A DNA stretch of 64,000 nucleotides from Fodinibacter sp963834965. Its GTDB lineage: Bacteria; Actinomycetota; Actinomycetes; Actinomycetales; Dermatophilaceae. Numbering within the stretch: position 1 is the stretch's first letter; each line of letters starts with the position of its first letter. Shown one piece after another: positions 35,496-43,524 of the stretch. Made by a program: the position numbers and the translations under genes. Location of the stretch: the NCBI GenBank assembly GCA_963834965.1, contig CAWIEI010000017.1:62001-126000 (forward strand). Direction: 5' to 3'. The notes beneath the pieces were generated by a model. It did not search any database. It saw only the letters and a list, made by a program, of their open reading frames with translations, and was not told the DNA's origin.

Positions 35496-36470
35496 TCACC
35501 TCCGGCCGCCCCGGAAGGTGACCGAGGTGCGGCCGACCGTGACCCGGTCGCCGTCCTGCAGGTGCTCGCTGGTGATCCGCTCGCCGTTGACGAAGGTGCC
35601 GTTGGTCGAGCCGAGGTCGCGGATGGTGGTGACGAAGTGGGGTCCGTCGGTGGTGACCCGCAGCTCGCTGTGCCGCCTCGAGATGCCTGGGTCGTCGAGG
35701 ATGATGTCGGCGCTGTCGTCGCGGCCCAGGATGGTGATGGCCCCCATCAGCGGGTAGCGCTCGCCGTCGACGTCGAGCCACGGGCGGTCGGCCGGGTTGG
35801 CCCGCTTGGGCCGGGCCGGGGCCGGTGGGGCCGGATGCCGGGCCGTCGCGTCGAGCTCGGCGGCGGCGGGGGCGCTGGCCCAGTCCGGCTCGGCGGCCGG
35901 TCCGGCCGCGGCAGCAGCCGCGCCGCCGGCAGCAGCCGCGCCGCCGGCAGCAGCACCCGCCGCGCCGGCGGACCCGGACCGGACCGCGCCGGGAGCCGGG
36001 CGTGCGGGCAGATCCGCGCGACCGGCATCCGGCCGTTGCTGGGGTGGCTGCTCGCGGGGGCGCAGGACGCGCTCCTGGCCGGTGTTGCCGGTCGCCCGCG
36101 GGCGCGAGGCCTTCGACGGGCGGATGCGGAAGACGCCGGTCTCGAGGTCGTCGTGCTCCTCGAAGGTGATGTCGATGGGCCCGGCGGGCGTGTAGTGCTG
36201 GCCGTCGCAGTGCTCCTCGGCGGCCGCGACGAGGTCCATCTCGACGTTGGTCAGGTCGGGGTGGAGGCGGTCGTAGTCGCTTGGCGACAGCTCGATGGTG
36301 AACACGTTGGGCACGATGGCGCGGCCCGAGCTGGTGACGGCGCGGTCGTCCATGGCACGCCGGATGTGGCTGGCGATCTCGACCGGGTGCACGGCGGAGC
36401 GCAGGTGCTTGGCGAACGTGCCCTGCACGGCTCGCTCGAGGCCCGCCTCGAGGCGGTCGAACAGTCCCAT
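35496..36470 (-). CDS. fhaA: FHA domain protein FhaA (DUF3662 + FHA)
   Basis: 324 aa cytoplasmic signalling adaptor. Residues 1-120 are the DUF3662/FhaA N-terminal domain (MGLFDRLEAGLERAVQGTF). A Pro/Ala-rich linker (about 125-225) includes an (AAAAGG)n stretch encoded by a short G/C repeat near 35910-35960. The C-terminal FHA domain has GRDDSADIILDDPGISRRHS and LGSTNGTFVNGE. FhaA binds phosphorylated MviN and PknB substrates in mycobacteria. It is the first gene of the minus-strand cluster, so the promoter should lie in the 100-nt gap shared with the divergent pirin gene. Confidence 0.94.
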   Translation of the reverse strand: MGLFDRLEAGLERAVQGTFAKHLRSAVHPVEIASHIRRAMDDRAVTSSGRAIVPNVFTIELSPSDYDRLHPDLTNVEMDLVAAAEEHCDGQHYTPAGPIDITFEEHDDLETGVFRIRPSKASRPRATGNTGQERVLRPREQPPQQRPDAGRADLPARPAPGAVRSGSAGAAGAAAGGAAAAGGAAAAAAGPAAEPDWASAPAAAELDATARHPAPPAPARPKRANPADRPWLDVDGERYPLMGAITILGRDDSADIILDDPGISRRHSELRVTTDGPHFVTTIRDLGSTNGTFVNGERITSEHLQDGDRVTVGRTSVTFRGGRR

Positions 36471-36571
36471 CGGTGCACCTCCTCCAGGGGGTTGAGCGGC
36501 GGCAGCGGTCTCGCAAGACTATCCGCCGGGGCTGGGCGATTACTGAACGGCACGACCCGTACCGTGGACGG

Positions 36572-37543
36572 ATGAACGATGCCGTGCAGCTCATCGTGCC
36601 CCGAGAGGTGCCGCTCGGGGGTCCTCGGTCCATGACCGTCCGGCGCACCCTGCCGGCCCGCGAGCGCTCGTTCGTCGGGGCCTGGTGCTTCGTCGACCAC
36701 TACGGGCCCGACGACGTGTCGGCCAGCGGTGGGATGGACGTCGCCCCGCACCCGCACTGTGGTCTGGCGACCGTGTCGTGGCTGTTCAGCGGTGAGGTCG
36801 AGCACCGCGACTCGCTGGGCACGGTGGCCACCGTGCGCCCGGGCGAGGTGAACCTGATGACGGCCGGGCGCGGCATCTCGCACTCGGAGGTGTCGACGCC
36901 GGCCACCTCGGTGCTGCACGGGGCGCAGCTGTGGGTGGTGCTGCCTGCGGCGCTCGCCGACGTGGAGCCGCGCTTCGAGCACTTCGTGCCGTCGGTGGAG
37001 GAGGTCGCCGCCGGGGTACGGGCGCAGGTGTTCGTGGGGTCGCTGTGCGGGTCGGTGTCGCCGGTGCGGGTCGAGGCGCCGCTGGTCGGGGCCGAGCTGG
37101 TGCTGGCTGCGGGGGCGTCGGTGGTGCTGCCGGTGCCCGACGGCTTCGAGGTGTCGGTGCTGGTCGACGCCGGGTCGGTGGTGTTCGCGGACTCTCCCGT
37201 CGCGCGGGGCGAGCTGGGCGTGGTGGGTGCGGGCCGGCATCCTGGCGGGGTGTCCTTGCTGGCGGGGGCCGAGGGCGCGCGGGTACTGGTGCTCGGCGGC
37301 GAGCCGTTCGGCGAGGAGGTCGTCATGTGGTGGAACTTCATCGGGCGCACCAGCGACGACGTCGTTGCCGCGCGGGCTGCGTGGGAGGGCGAGGAGTCGC
37401 AGCGGTTCGGGGTGGTCGACGGCTACGAGGGGCCGGTGCCGCGCATCCCGGCGCCCGCGCTGCCGGGGGTGCGCCTGAAGCCGCGCGGCAACCGCGGGAG
37501 CGCGGGGTTCAGCGGCGGCGTGGAGGCTCCGGCCCTGTCGTAG
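36572..37543 (+). CDS. Pirin family protein (bicupin)
   Basis: 323 aa bicupin metalloprotein. The N-terminal cupin contains the pirin metal site: HPHCGLATVSW with two histidines, HRDSLG and GRGISHSE. The C-terminal cupin (about 175-285) lacks metal ligands, as usual. Bacterial pirins include quercetinases and redox sensors; which applies here is unknown. ATG 36572 is chosen at the start of family similarity. The gene is divergent from fhaA and is followed by a long tandem repeat, not by another gene. Confidence 0.9.
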   Translation: MNDAVQLIVPREVPLGGPRSMTVRRTLPARERSFVGAWCFVDHYGPDDVSASGGMDVAPHPHCGLATVSWLFSGEVEHRDSLGTVATVRPGEVNLMTAGRGISHSEVSTPATSVLHGAQLWVVLPAALADVEPRFEHFVPSVEEVAAGVRAQVFVGSLCGSVSPVRVEAPLVGAELVLAAGASVVLPVPDGFEVSVLVDAGSVVFADSPVARGELGVVGAGRHPGGVSLLAGAEGARVLVLGGEPFGEEVVMWWNFIGRTSDDVVAARAAWEGEESQRFGVVDGYEGPVPRIPAPALPGVRLKPRGNRGSAGFSGGVEAPALS

Positions 37544-37567
37544 GGGTCCTGCGCCGTCGTGGGGTGA

Positions 37568-37780
37568 GCGGTGATGCAGGGGGCGCGCTGGAGTGCGCGG
37601 CATGCATCACTGCATGCGACTGTGTTGTGAGGGGTGATGCAGGGTTGTGAGGGGTGATGCAGGGGGCGCGCTGGAGTGCGCGGCATGCATCACTGCATGC
37701 GACTGTGTTGTGAGGGGTGATGCAGGGTTGTGAGGGGTGATGCAGGGGGCGCGCTGGAGTGCGCGGCATGCATCACCCCG
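37568..37780 (+). repeat. 83-bp tandem palindromic repeat, about 2.5 copies
   Basis: GTGATGCAGGGGGC recurs at 37571, 37654 and 37737, an exact 83-nt period, with the full copies essentially identical. Each unit is built on the inverted repeat GGTGATGCA...TGCATCAC enclosing GCGC...GCGC arms. A shorter half-unit (GTTGTGAGGGGTGATGCAGG) also occurs inside each copy. It fills the gap between the pirin gene and tRNA-Leu. The repeats are not separated by unique spacers, so this is not a CRISPR. Confidence 0.93.
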
Positions 37781-37854
37781 GGCGGTTCGCAGGGGCCATT
37801 TTGTGGGATGCCGGGTGCATCGGGCACACTGGGACGGCTCACGCGAGCGGTCAC

Positions 37855-37937
37855 GCGCAAGTGGCGGAACGGCAGACGCGCTGGCTTCAGGTGCCAGTGT
37901 CCGAAAGGGCGTGGGGGTTCAAATCCCCCCTTGCGCA
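37855..37937 (+). tRNA. tRNA-Leu (anticodon CAG)
   Basis: Acceptor arms GCGCAAG and CTTGCGC pair fully. The anticodon stem CTGGC/GCCAG encloses the loop TTCAGGT with anticodon CAG, reading CUG. There is a long type II variable arm (GTCCGAAAGGGC) and a T-arm GGGGG-TTCAAAT-CCCCC. The discriminator base is A; CCA is not encoded. A tRNA-Leu next to fhaA is a conserved neighbour of this cluster. Confidence 0.97.
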
Positions 37938-37938
37938 C

Positions 37939-37987
37939 AAAATGAGTTCGACCCCGACACGCTTTTCGTCGGGGTCGAACTCATTTT
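37939..37987 (+). terminator. Intrinsic terminator of tRNA-Leu
   Basis: A perfect 20-bp stem (37939-37958 with 37968-37987) has a 9-nt loop. The left arm begins AAAATGAGTTCGACC and the right arm ends in ATTTT, giving the U-tract. It starts 1 nt after the tRNA. Confidence 0.93.
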
Positions 37988-38055
37988 CTGGGTCAGAGCG
38001 GATTTGGGAGGAGCGGACGTTCGGGTGAGGGACGAACCCGTACGGCCGCGACGGG

Positions 38056-38102
38056 TCCCCCCTTGCGCACCAGAGTGATCGACGGGTTCCCCTTTGCGCA
38101 CA
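38056..38102 (+). repeat. Two partial copies of the tRNA-Leu 3' end
   Basis: TCCCCCCTTGCGCAC at 38056-38070 is identical to the tRNA 3' end at 37924-37938. A second, diverged copy (TCCCCTTTGCGCAC) ends at 38101. Both are preceded by CGACGGGT, so they also form an imperfect direct repeat with each other. This resembles leftover attachment sites of elements that integrate into tRNA 3' ends. Confidence 0.7.
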
Positions 38103-38166
38103 GGACGACCGAAGGCCTCCGCTTCGCCGGGGCCGGGCGTGTTCAGGGTGCGTCCGCTGCGAAGCC

Positions 38167-38241
38167 AGGAGCACTTCGCTGAATCAGGTGGTTCTCGCCG
38201 GGTCAGAGCCCTATGCGCCCCTGACTTGGCGAAGTGCTCCT
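38167..38241. terminator. Inverted repeat at the end of the small MarR-linked gene
   Basis: AGGAGCACTTCGC (38167-38179) pairs perfectly with GCGAAGTGCTCCT (38229-38241); an inner TCAGG/CCTGA-type pairing extends it. CTGACTTGGCGAA is directly repeated at 38221 and 38240. The right arm overlaps the 3' end of the small gene, so the structure may have been inserted into it. Confidence 0.55.
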
Positions 38242-38468
38242 GACTTGGCGAATGAGCGGCGTCCGTCGGCCGCGCGCTCCCGGTGCTCGCGCCGGTTGTC
38301 AGCCAGCGCCGAGCGCAGCTCGTCGTCGTCCATGACGAGGTAGACCAGGCCGCAGTCGCGAGGCCCGGTGGCGCCGGGGAAGCACAGCGTGCACGCCTCC
38401 CCCACCCGGATCGGGCAGCGCGCGTCGACGTGCGAGCGGGTGCGCGGGCCGGCGGTCCCGGCATCCAC
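38211..38468 (-). CDS. Small cysteine-containing protein, DUF6767-like
   Basis: 85 aa. GTG 38468 lies 1 nt downstream of the MarR stop, so the two are co-transcribed. The conserved part is RCPIRVGEACTLCFPGATGP, then RDCGLVYLVMDDDELR, with three to four Cys that could bind a metal. Short proteins with this pattern recur in actinobacteria and I associate them with DUF6767, without being able to check. The last 15 residues run into the inverted repeat and are probably not ancestral. Function unknown. Confidence 0.7.
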   Translation of the reverse strand: MDAGTAGPRTRSHVDARCPIRVGEACTLCFPGATGPRDCGLVYLVMDDDELRSALADNRREHRERAADGRRSFAKSGALRQVRGA

Positions 38469-38469
38469 G

Positions 38470-38928
38470 CTACGCGCGGTCGCCGGTGATGCCCTCGCGG
38501 TGCCGGTCGGTCATCTCCCGCATCGCCTCGAGCAGGTCGCGCATCGCGGCCAGCTCGGCCACGGTGTGCGTGGCGAAGAGGCCCTGACCCTCGTCGACGA
38601 GGGGGGCGTACATCGCGTAGGTCGAGCGCATGCCTTCTTCGGTCATCCGCACCAGCACCCGCCGCCGGTCCGCCTCGTCGCGCACCCGCTCGACCAGGCC
38701 CTTCGCCTCGAGCCGATCGATGAGCGCCGTGGTGGCGGCCGGCCGCAGCCCGGTGGCGGCGGCGAGCGCGCCGGCGGTCTTGGGCCCGTCGACCAGCCAG
38801 TCCAGGCACCGCAGGTCGGCCGGCCCGAGGGCCAGGGCGCGACCCACGGCGTCGTCATAGGCCTGCACGCTGCGCTGGTAGCGCTGCATGGCGTCGCCGA
38901 GCTCGGCCACCAGTTGACGACGCGTCAC
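38470..38928 (-). CDS. MarR-family transcriptional regulator
   Basis: 152 aa dimeric winged-helix regulator. The central wHTH (about 50-105: TAGALAAATGLRPAATTALIDRLEAKGLVERV) and the wing RDEADRRRVLVRMTEEG are clear. GTG 38928. It is divergent from the FAD monooxygenase gene with two small palindromes between, a layout typical of MarR proteins that repress a flavoenzyme and are released by its aromatic substrate. Confidence 0.92.
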   Translation of the reverse strand: MTRRQLVAELGDAMQRYQRSVQAYDDAVGRALALGPADLRCLDWLVDGPKTAGALAAATGLRPAATTALIDRLEAKGLVERVRDEADRRRVLVRMTEEGMRSTYAMYAPLVDEGQGLFATHTVAELAAMRDLLEAMREMTDRHREGITGDRA

Positions 38929-38942
38929 GACTGCGCATACCC

Positions 38943-38971
38943 TTCGAAAATCGAAATATACGAACCTCGTA
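38943..38971. promoter_or_regulatory. Twin 13-bp palindromes, probable MarR operators
   Basis: TTCGA-AAA-TCGAA (38943-38955) and TACGA-ACC-TCGTA (38959-38971) are both perfect 5-3-5 palindromes with centres 16 bp apart. They fill the AT-rich gap between the divergent marR and monooxygenase starts, and the second ends 14 nt before the monooxygenase ATG. Confidence 0.65.
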
Positions 38972-38985
38972 AAGAAGGACTCGAC

Positions 38986-40173
38986 ATGAGACTACTCGTC
39001 GTCGGCGGAGGCGTCGCCGGGCCGGCGGTCGCGCTCGCTGCCACCCGCCTCGGCCTCGACGCGACCGTGCTCGAGCGCCGCCTCGTCGCCGACCCCGACG
39101 AGGGCTCGTGGGTGACCGTGGCCCCCAACGGCCTCGACGCCCTGGCGGTGCTGGGGATGCTCGACGCGGTCCGCGGGATCGGCCATCCGAGCCGGGTCAA
39201 CCGGATGTACGGCGCCACCGGCCGCCACCTGGGTGACGTCTCGCTCGGGGTGCCGCTCGACGACGGCACCGTCGCGGTGACGATGAAACGGTCGGCGCTG
39301 GCCGTGCTGCTCGGGGATGCCGCGCGCCACGCGGGCGCGGACGTGCGGCTGGGTGCCGAGGTGGCCGCGGTGCACGACGACGCCGAGGGCGTGCGCGCCG
39401 TGCTCACCGACGGGTCCGTGGTCACCGGCGATGTCCTGGTCGCGGCCGACGGGGTGCGCTCACCGGTGCGCCGGAAGATCGACCCGGCGGCACCCGACGC
39501 GAGGTACGTGGGGCTCACCAACTTCGGCGGCATCACCCGCGGCAGCCGGCTCGGCGACGACCTCACGCCGCAGGCGTGGCACTTCGTCTTCGGCCGCCGG
39601 TCGTTCTTCGGCGCGCACCCGCTGCCCACCGGCGACGTCGTGTGGTTCGCCAACGTGCCGCGCCCCGAGACCGGTCGCGAGGAGCGTGCGGCGACCACCG
39701 ATCAGCAGTGGCTGGACTGGCTGGGCGAGCTGGTCGCCGACGACGCGGGCCCGGCCTCCGCGCTCGTGGCCGCCGGTGAGCTCGAGCTCGCCGGCGACAG
39801 CACCTTCGACCTGCCGCACGTGCCGACCTGGTGGCGCGGGCGCACGGTGCTCGTCGGGGATGCCGCGCACGCCCCCTCGCCGAGCAGCGGGCAGGGCGCC
39901 GCGATGGCGCTCGAGGATGCCGTGGTGCTCGCCCGGTCGGTCGCGGCGCACGGCGCCGAGGGGCTCGCCCACTACGAGGCGGCGAGGCGCGACCGGGTCG
40001 AGGCCATCGTCAAGGCCGGTGCCCGCAGCAGCAGCGCCAAGATCCCCGGCCGCCTCGGGCGGGTGCCCCTGGAGACGATGTTGAGCCTCATCTTCCGCTC
40101 CGGCGTCGCCGCCCGCTCGACGGACGGCTTCACGGCCCACCGGCTGGGGTCGCGGCTCAGTCCCACTCGGTGA
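38986..40173 (+). CDS. FAD-dependent monooxygenase (PHBH family)
   Basis: 395 aa flavoprotein monooxygenase of the p-hydroxybenzoate-hydroxylase type. ATG 38986 has AAAGAAGGA upstream. FAD motifs: GxGxxG VVGGGVAGPAVALAA at the start, VLVAADGVRSPVR (DG motif), and GDAAHAPSPSSGQGAAMALED (GD motif). Such enzymes hydroxylate aromatic substrates using NAD(P)H and oxygen. Divergent from marR, so likely induced by its substrate. The 3' end overlaps the convergent small gene by 17 nt. Confidence 0.92.
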   Translation: MRLLVVGGGVAGPAVALAATRLGLDATVLERRLVADPDEGSWVTVAPNGLDALAVLGMLDAVRGIGHPSRVNRMYGATGRHLGDVSLGVPLDDGTVAVTMKRSALAVLLGDAARHAGADVRLGAEVAAVHDDAEGVRAVLTDGSVVTGDVLVAADGVRSPVRRKIDPAAPDARYVGLTNFGGITRGSRLGDDLTPQAWHFVFGRRSFFGAHPLPTGDVVWFANVPRPETGREERAATTDQQWLDWLGELVADDAGPASALVAAGELELAGDSTFDLPHVPTWWRGRTVLVGDAAHAPSPSSGQGAAMALEDAVVLARSVAAHGAEGLAHYEAARRDRVEAIVKAGARSSSAKIPGRLGRVPLETMLSLIFRSGVAARSTDGFTAHRLGSRLSPTR

Positions 40174-40534
40174 GGCCCGAAGGCACTTGTACCGAGAACC
40201 GTTCGGGCGCAAGCAGATCCGGTACGAGTCGGCCGTCCATGGCCTGCGCCGCCGCTCGTAACAGGTCGACCTGCTCGACACCCAGACGGCCACCGGTGAC
40301 GTCGAGGACGATCAGTCCGCCGACCGCGTCGAGCCGCAGGTGCGAGCCCTCGCCGAGGGTGGCGGCGACCGCGACGAGCAGCTCGCGGAAGGCGACGACG
40401 TCGAGCGACACCCGGACGACCTGCACCCCACCCGACTCCGGGCCGGCCACGGTCGTGCCGGTGGCGTGCTCGGCCAGCACCTCGGCGACCACTGCCGCGA
40501 CGTCGACCTCCACGATCTGACCCGGGCCCGTCAC
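40157..40534 (-). CDS. Hypothetical protein
   Basis: About 125 aa from GTG 40534 (VTGPGQIVEVDVAAVV); GTG 40561 would add nine residues. The composition is ordinary for the genome, with alternating hydrophobic and charged segments compatible with an alpha/beta domain (VVRVSLDVVAFRELLVAVAA, LRLDAVGGLIVLDV). I do not recognise a family. It overlaps the monooxygenase gene end by 17 nt on the opposite strand. It lies downstream of the SGNH hydrolase gene and may be the last gene of that unit. Confidence 0.6.
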   Translation of the reverse strand: MTGPGQIVEVDVAAVVAEVLAEHATGTTVAGPESGGVQVVRVSLDVVAFRELLVAVAATLGEGSHLRLDAVGGLIVLDVTGGRLGVEQVDLLRAAAQAMDGRLVPDLLAPERFSVQVPSGLTEWD

Positions 40535-40592
40535 GAGTGCCAGCCTACGGCGGGCGAGCACGCGGCATCCGTCGGGCGTCCCGAGGTGTCGG

Positions 40593-41495
40593 TCACGATG
40601 CCCATGCGGTGACCGACCCGTCCGACTGCAGGGCGTCGAGCACGGCGTCGGCGAGCCGGGTGTGGCCCGAGGCGTTGGGGTGGTCGCCGTCGTCGAGGAG
40701 GTCCTCGGTCGGGTCGCGCTGGCCGTTGGTGCCCTTCAGCGGCGTGTAGGCATCGACGTAGACCGACCCGGTCGACCGGGTGACCCCGACGACGACCTGG
40801 TTGACCGCCCGGGTCAGCGCGTCGCTGCTCGCGACGTACGTCGAGCCCTGGGAGCGGCCCACGGAGCCGTCGAGCCCCACGTTCCAGTACCCGAGGAGGG
40901 CGACCCGGGCACCCGGCGCGAGCCCCTTGACCCGGTCGACCACCTGCGTGAGCCCCGACCTCAGGTCCGCCAGGGTCGACCGGAAGCACGGTGAGGTGCC
41001 GGCGGGCGCGCACGACGCGTCGCTCAACCGCGACAGGTCGAAGTCGTTGGCGCCGATCTCGACGACGACGAGGTCAGCCCCGGCGACGAGGTCGCGGTGC
41101 GCCCGGCCCCGGTCGAGGTCGGCGAGTACGTCCTGCGTGGTCCACCCGCTCGTCGCGTCGTTGGCCAGCGTCACCCGGCGACCGGTCGTGGCACGCAGAG
41201 CCGGGACCAGCTGCTCCAGGAAGCCGTCACAACCACAGGTGTCGGCCGCCGGGACGGAGTCGCCCAGCCCCACGACGCGCAAGGGGGGCAGGGCCGCCGA
41301 GGTCGCAGCGGCGGGACGGGGGGTCGTGGGGTGGCGGGATGCGGTCGGGCCGCCGTCCGTCCGTGACTCGGCGGCGCTCCCGCCCACCCGGCTGGGTGCG
41401 TACACGGCATCCACCGTGACACCCACCGCGACGAACGCTCCCAGCACGAGAAGTGCTGCCAGGACGATGACGACGCGCCTGCGCGGGCCCCGCAC
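40593..41495 (-). CDS. Secreted SGNH/GDSL hydrolase
   Basis: 300 aa. GTG 41495 lies 1 nt after the esterase stop. A basic N-terminus and one hydrophobic helix (VVIVLAALLVLGAFVAVGVT) export or anchor the protein; a Thr/Pro/Ala linker follows. The SGNH blocks are complete: block I VVGLGDSVPAADTCG with catalytic Ser, block III EIGANDF, block V DDGDHPNASGH with Asp and His. Cys pairs in DTCGCDGF and ASCAPAGTSPCF suggest disulphides outside the cell. Likely a lipase, esterase or glycan deacetylase; coupling to a membrane esterase gene suggests a shared surface substrate. Confidence 0.88.
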   Translation of the reverse strand: MRGPRRRVVIVLAALLVLGAFVAVGVTVDAVYAPSRVGGSAAESRTDGGPTASRHPTTPRPAAATSAALPPLRVVGLGDSVPAADTCGCDGFLEQLVPALRATTGRRVTLANDATSGWTTQDVLADLDRGRAHRDLVAGADLVVVEIGANDFDLSRLSDASCAPAGTSPCFRSTLADLRSGLTQVVDRVKGLAPGARVALLGYWNVGLDGSVGRSQGSTYVASSDALTRAVNQVVVGVTRSTGSVYVDAYTPLKGTNGQRDPTEDLLDDGDHPNASGHTRLADAVLDALQSDGSVTAWAS

Positions 41496-41496
41496 G

Positions 41497-42609
41497 TCAG
41501 GGCCTGAACCCGGGCAGCGTCGTCGCGAGCCACTGGAGAGCGGGCTTCACGTACGGATCGTAGATCGCCGTGCGGTGACCACCGACCTTCACGATCGTGG
41601 CGGAGACGCTGAGCGGTGGTCGCGCGGCGGCCAGGAAGCGCGCGGTCGTCGGGTAGGCCAGGGAGTCCTGCCGGGAGGCGAACACCCACATCGCGAGCGG
41701 CGGCGGCCGGTGCCCGGCGAGGTGCACCAGGTCGTAGCTCTTCAGCGTCGCACCGCGCAGGGGGTCGTACCCGGCGAGGAAGTCGGGCTCGAAGTAGCCC
41801 TCGAAGACGACCGCGCCGCCGAAGACGTTGGGATGCCGCATCGCCACGGAGGCCGCGCACCATCCGCCGTAGGAGTAGCCCAGGGTCGTCCACGACGTGC
41901 GCCGGGTCTGCACGCGCAGGTGCTGGACGGCCCACCGGGGCACCACGGTCGAGAGCCAGGTGTCGGTCTGCGGGTCACCCGGCAGGCCGTCGACGCACTC
42001 GGTGTCGATGGTGCGCGGGTCGTTGATCTGGGGGATGACCACAATCGACGGGGCGAGCCGGTGCGTCGCGGTGAGGGTGTCGGCCGTGGACAGGAAGCGG
42101 CCGCGGGCGAAGCTCTGCGGCGCACCCGGATAGCCGTGCAGCCCCAGGATGACCGGGTAGGTCCGTGCCGACGTGGGGTCGTACCCCACCGGCAGGTACG
42201 CGAGCACCGGCACGGAGGCACCGATCGCGGGGTCGTGCACCGTGTAGTGCTGTACCCGCTGCCCCGGCTGGGGAAGCGTGAAGTCGCGGGCCCCAGGAAC
42301 CGCGGCCAGCCCCGGCCCCCCCACGGTCGTTGCCAGGGCCGACTGCGTCGTGCCGCCGTGGTGGGCGAAGGACTGCGGTGCCCGGGCGCCGAGGAGGTCA
42401 CCCCAGTCGGTGTAGAAGACGTACTGGTCGTTGAGCACCGCCAGGCACATGAGGACGACCACGGTGTTCAGCGCCAGGAGGGGAAGGGCGCGGCCGGCGA
42501 CCCGCAGCGCGGTGGGGCCGCGCCGTGGCCAGCCGGACACGATGGCGACGAACAGGGCCAGGCCGAACAGGCCCAGGGCCCAGAGCAGACCCGTTCCAGT
42601 CAGGGACAT
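41497..42609 (-). CDS. Membrane-anchored esterase (esterase D / mycolyltransferase fold)
   Basis: 370 aa. ATG 42609. Two N-terminal membrane helices (about 1-22 and 40-60) are followed by an extracytoplasmic alpha/beta-hydrolase domain of the PF00756 type: substrate loop VILGLHGYPGAPQSF, nucleophile Ser in LGYSYGGWCA, and His in VGGHRTAIYDPYV near the end. The family includes antigen 85 mycolyltransferases, but outside mycolate producers these are mostly esterases. Its stop is 1 nt from the SGNH gene start. Confidence 0.85.
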   Translation of the reverse strand: MSLTGTGLLWALGLFGLALFVAIVSGWPRRGPTALRVAGRALPLLALNTVVVLMCLAVLNDQYVFYTDWGDLLGARAPQSFAHHGGTTQSALATTVGGPGLAAVPGARDFTLPQPGQRVQHYTVHDPAIGASVPVLAYLPVGYDPTSARTYPVILGLHGYPGAPQSFARGRFLSTADTLTATHRLAPSIVVIPQINDPRTIDTECVDGLPGDPQTDTWLSTVVPRWAVQHLRVQTRRTSWTTLGYSYGGWCAASVAMRHPNVFGGAVVFEGYFEPDFLAGYDPLRGATLKSYDLVHLAGHRPPPLAMWVFASRQDSLAYPTTARFLAAARPPLSVSATIVKVGGHRTAIYDPYVKPALQWLATTLPGFRP

Positions 42610-42723
42610 CCCGAGCGCACCTCCACTGCGCACCTTCGGCTCGGTGGCTGGGAGCGGGGTCCACGCCGCCTGTGGATCCGCTATGAGGCCACCGCTGCCG
42701 GCGCGTGTCGGCGCGGCCGGTGG

Positions 42724-43524
42724 TCAGCCCGCCGGGTGGTCGAGCCGCTCGGGATGGGTGAGCAGCTCGCGCACGACGCTCGCCATCCGGCCCGCGTGCA
42801 CGCCGTCGACGACCCGGTGGTCGGCGGTCGCGACGAGCACCAGCACCGGACGGGCCACCACCGCGCCGTCGACCACCACGGCCCGGTCCTGCACCGCCCC
42901 GACCGCGAGGTAGACCGGGGTGCGCGCGAACGGCAGAGGGGCGAGGAATGCCTCGTCGAGGCCGAGGGTGCCGACGTTCGACACGAACGCGGTGCCCAGC
43001 GGGAACCCGGGCTGCCCGACGAGGCCGCGGCCCAGGCCGCCCGACACCAGGCTGGATGCCGCCATGACCGGCCGCATGGTCCACGCCGGAACCAGCCGCA
43101 CCAGCCGGGACGTGCGCCGGTAGGCGTCGTCGTTGCCGCGCCGCAGTCGCGCCGCACCGGCCTCGACCGCGCGAGCCACCTCGACCGGGCTGAGCCGGTC
43201 GACGCCGGCGACCTTGACCGGTGCCAGGTCGGAGCCCCTGCCGATGTCGACGGCGAACCCGATGTCGCACGCCTCGAGCGGCACCAGCCGCCCGAACACC
43301 ACCCGGGCCCGGATCTCGGGGACGTCGTGCAGCGCCCGGCCCAGCGCTGCCCCGACCACGTGGGTGAGCGTCACCCGGGTGCCCGACTCGGCACGCACCC
43401 GCTCGAGGTAGGCCAGCGCGGCGGTGACGTCGACCTCCATCCGGGCGTAGATCCGGCCGTCGCGCGAGGGCCGCCAGGTGGCGACGGCGATCTGCCGGCG
43501 CACCGGCGTCCGACGACGGTTCAC
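42724..43524 (-). CDS. 2-oxoacid dehydrogenase acyltransferase-fold protein without lipoyl domain
   Basis: 266 aa. It matches only the catalytic domain of E2 acyltransferases, a chloramphenicol-acetyltransferase fold. The catalytic motif DHRVVDGVHAGRM (HxxxDG) and the substrate region FVSNVGTLGLDEAFLAP are present, while lipoyl and E3-binding domains are absent. It is therefore unlikely to be part of a pyruvate-type dehydrogenase; stand-alone versions may acylate other molecules. GTG 43524 overlaps the SDR gene stop (GTGA). Confidence 0.85.
   Translation of the reverse strand: MNRRRTPVRRQIAVATWRPSRDGRIYARMEVDVTAALAYLERVRAESGTRVTLTHVVGAALGRALHDVPEIRARVVFGRLVPLEACDIGFAVDIGRGSDLAPVKVAGVDRLSPVEVARAVEAGAARLRRGNDDAYRRTSRLVRLVPAWTMRPVMAASSLVSGGLGRGLVGQPGFPLGTAFVSNVGTLGLDEAFLAPLPFARTPVYLAVGAVQDRAVVVDGAVVARPVLVLVATADHRVVDGVHAGRMASVVRELLTHPERLDHPAG

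Noticed and set aside
37568..37780. CRISPR array
   Set aside because: Repeats are directly adjacent with an 83-bp period and no unique spacers; no cas gene is present.
37855..38102. Resident prophage or integrative element at tRNA-Leu
   Set aside because: Only 3'-end copies remain; there is no integrase, excisionase or cargo between them.
37919..38809. Minus-strand frame reading through the tRNA-Leu terminator
   Set aside because: Contains the familiar false product from tRNA antisense (RGDLNPHALSDTGT) and lacks a ribosome binding site.
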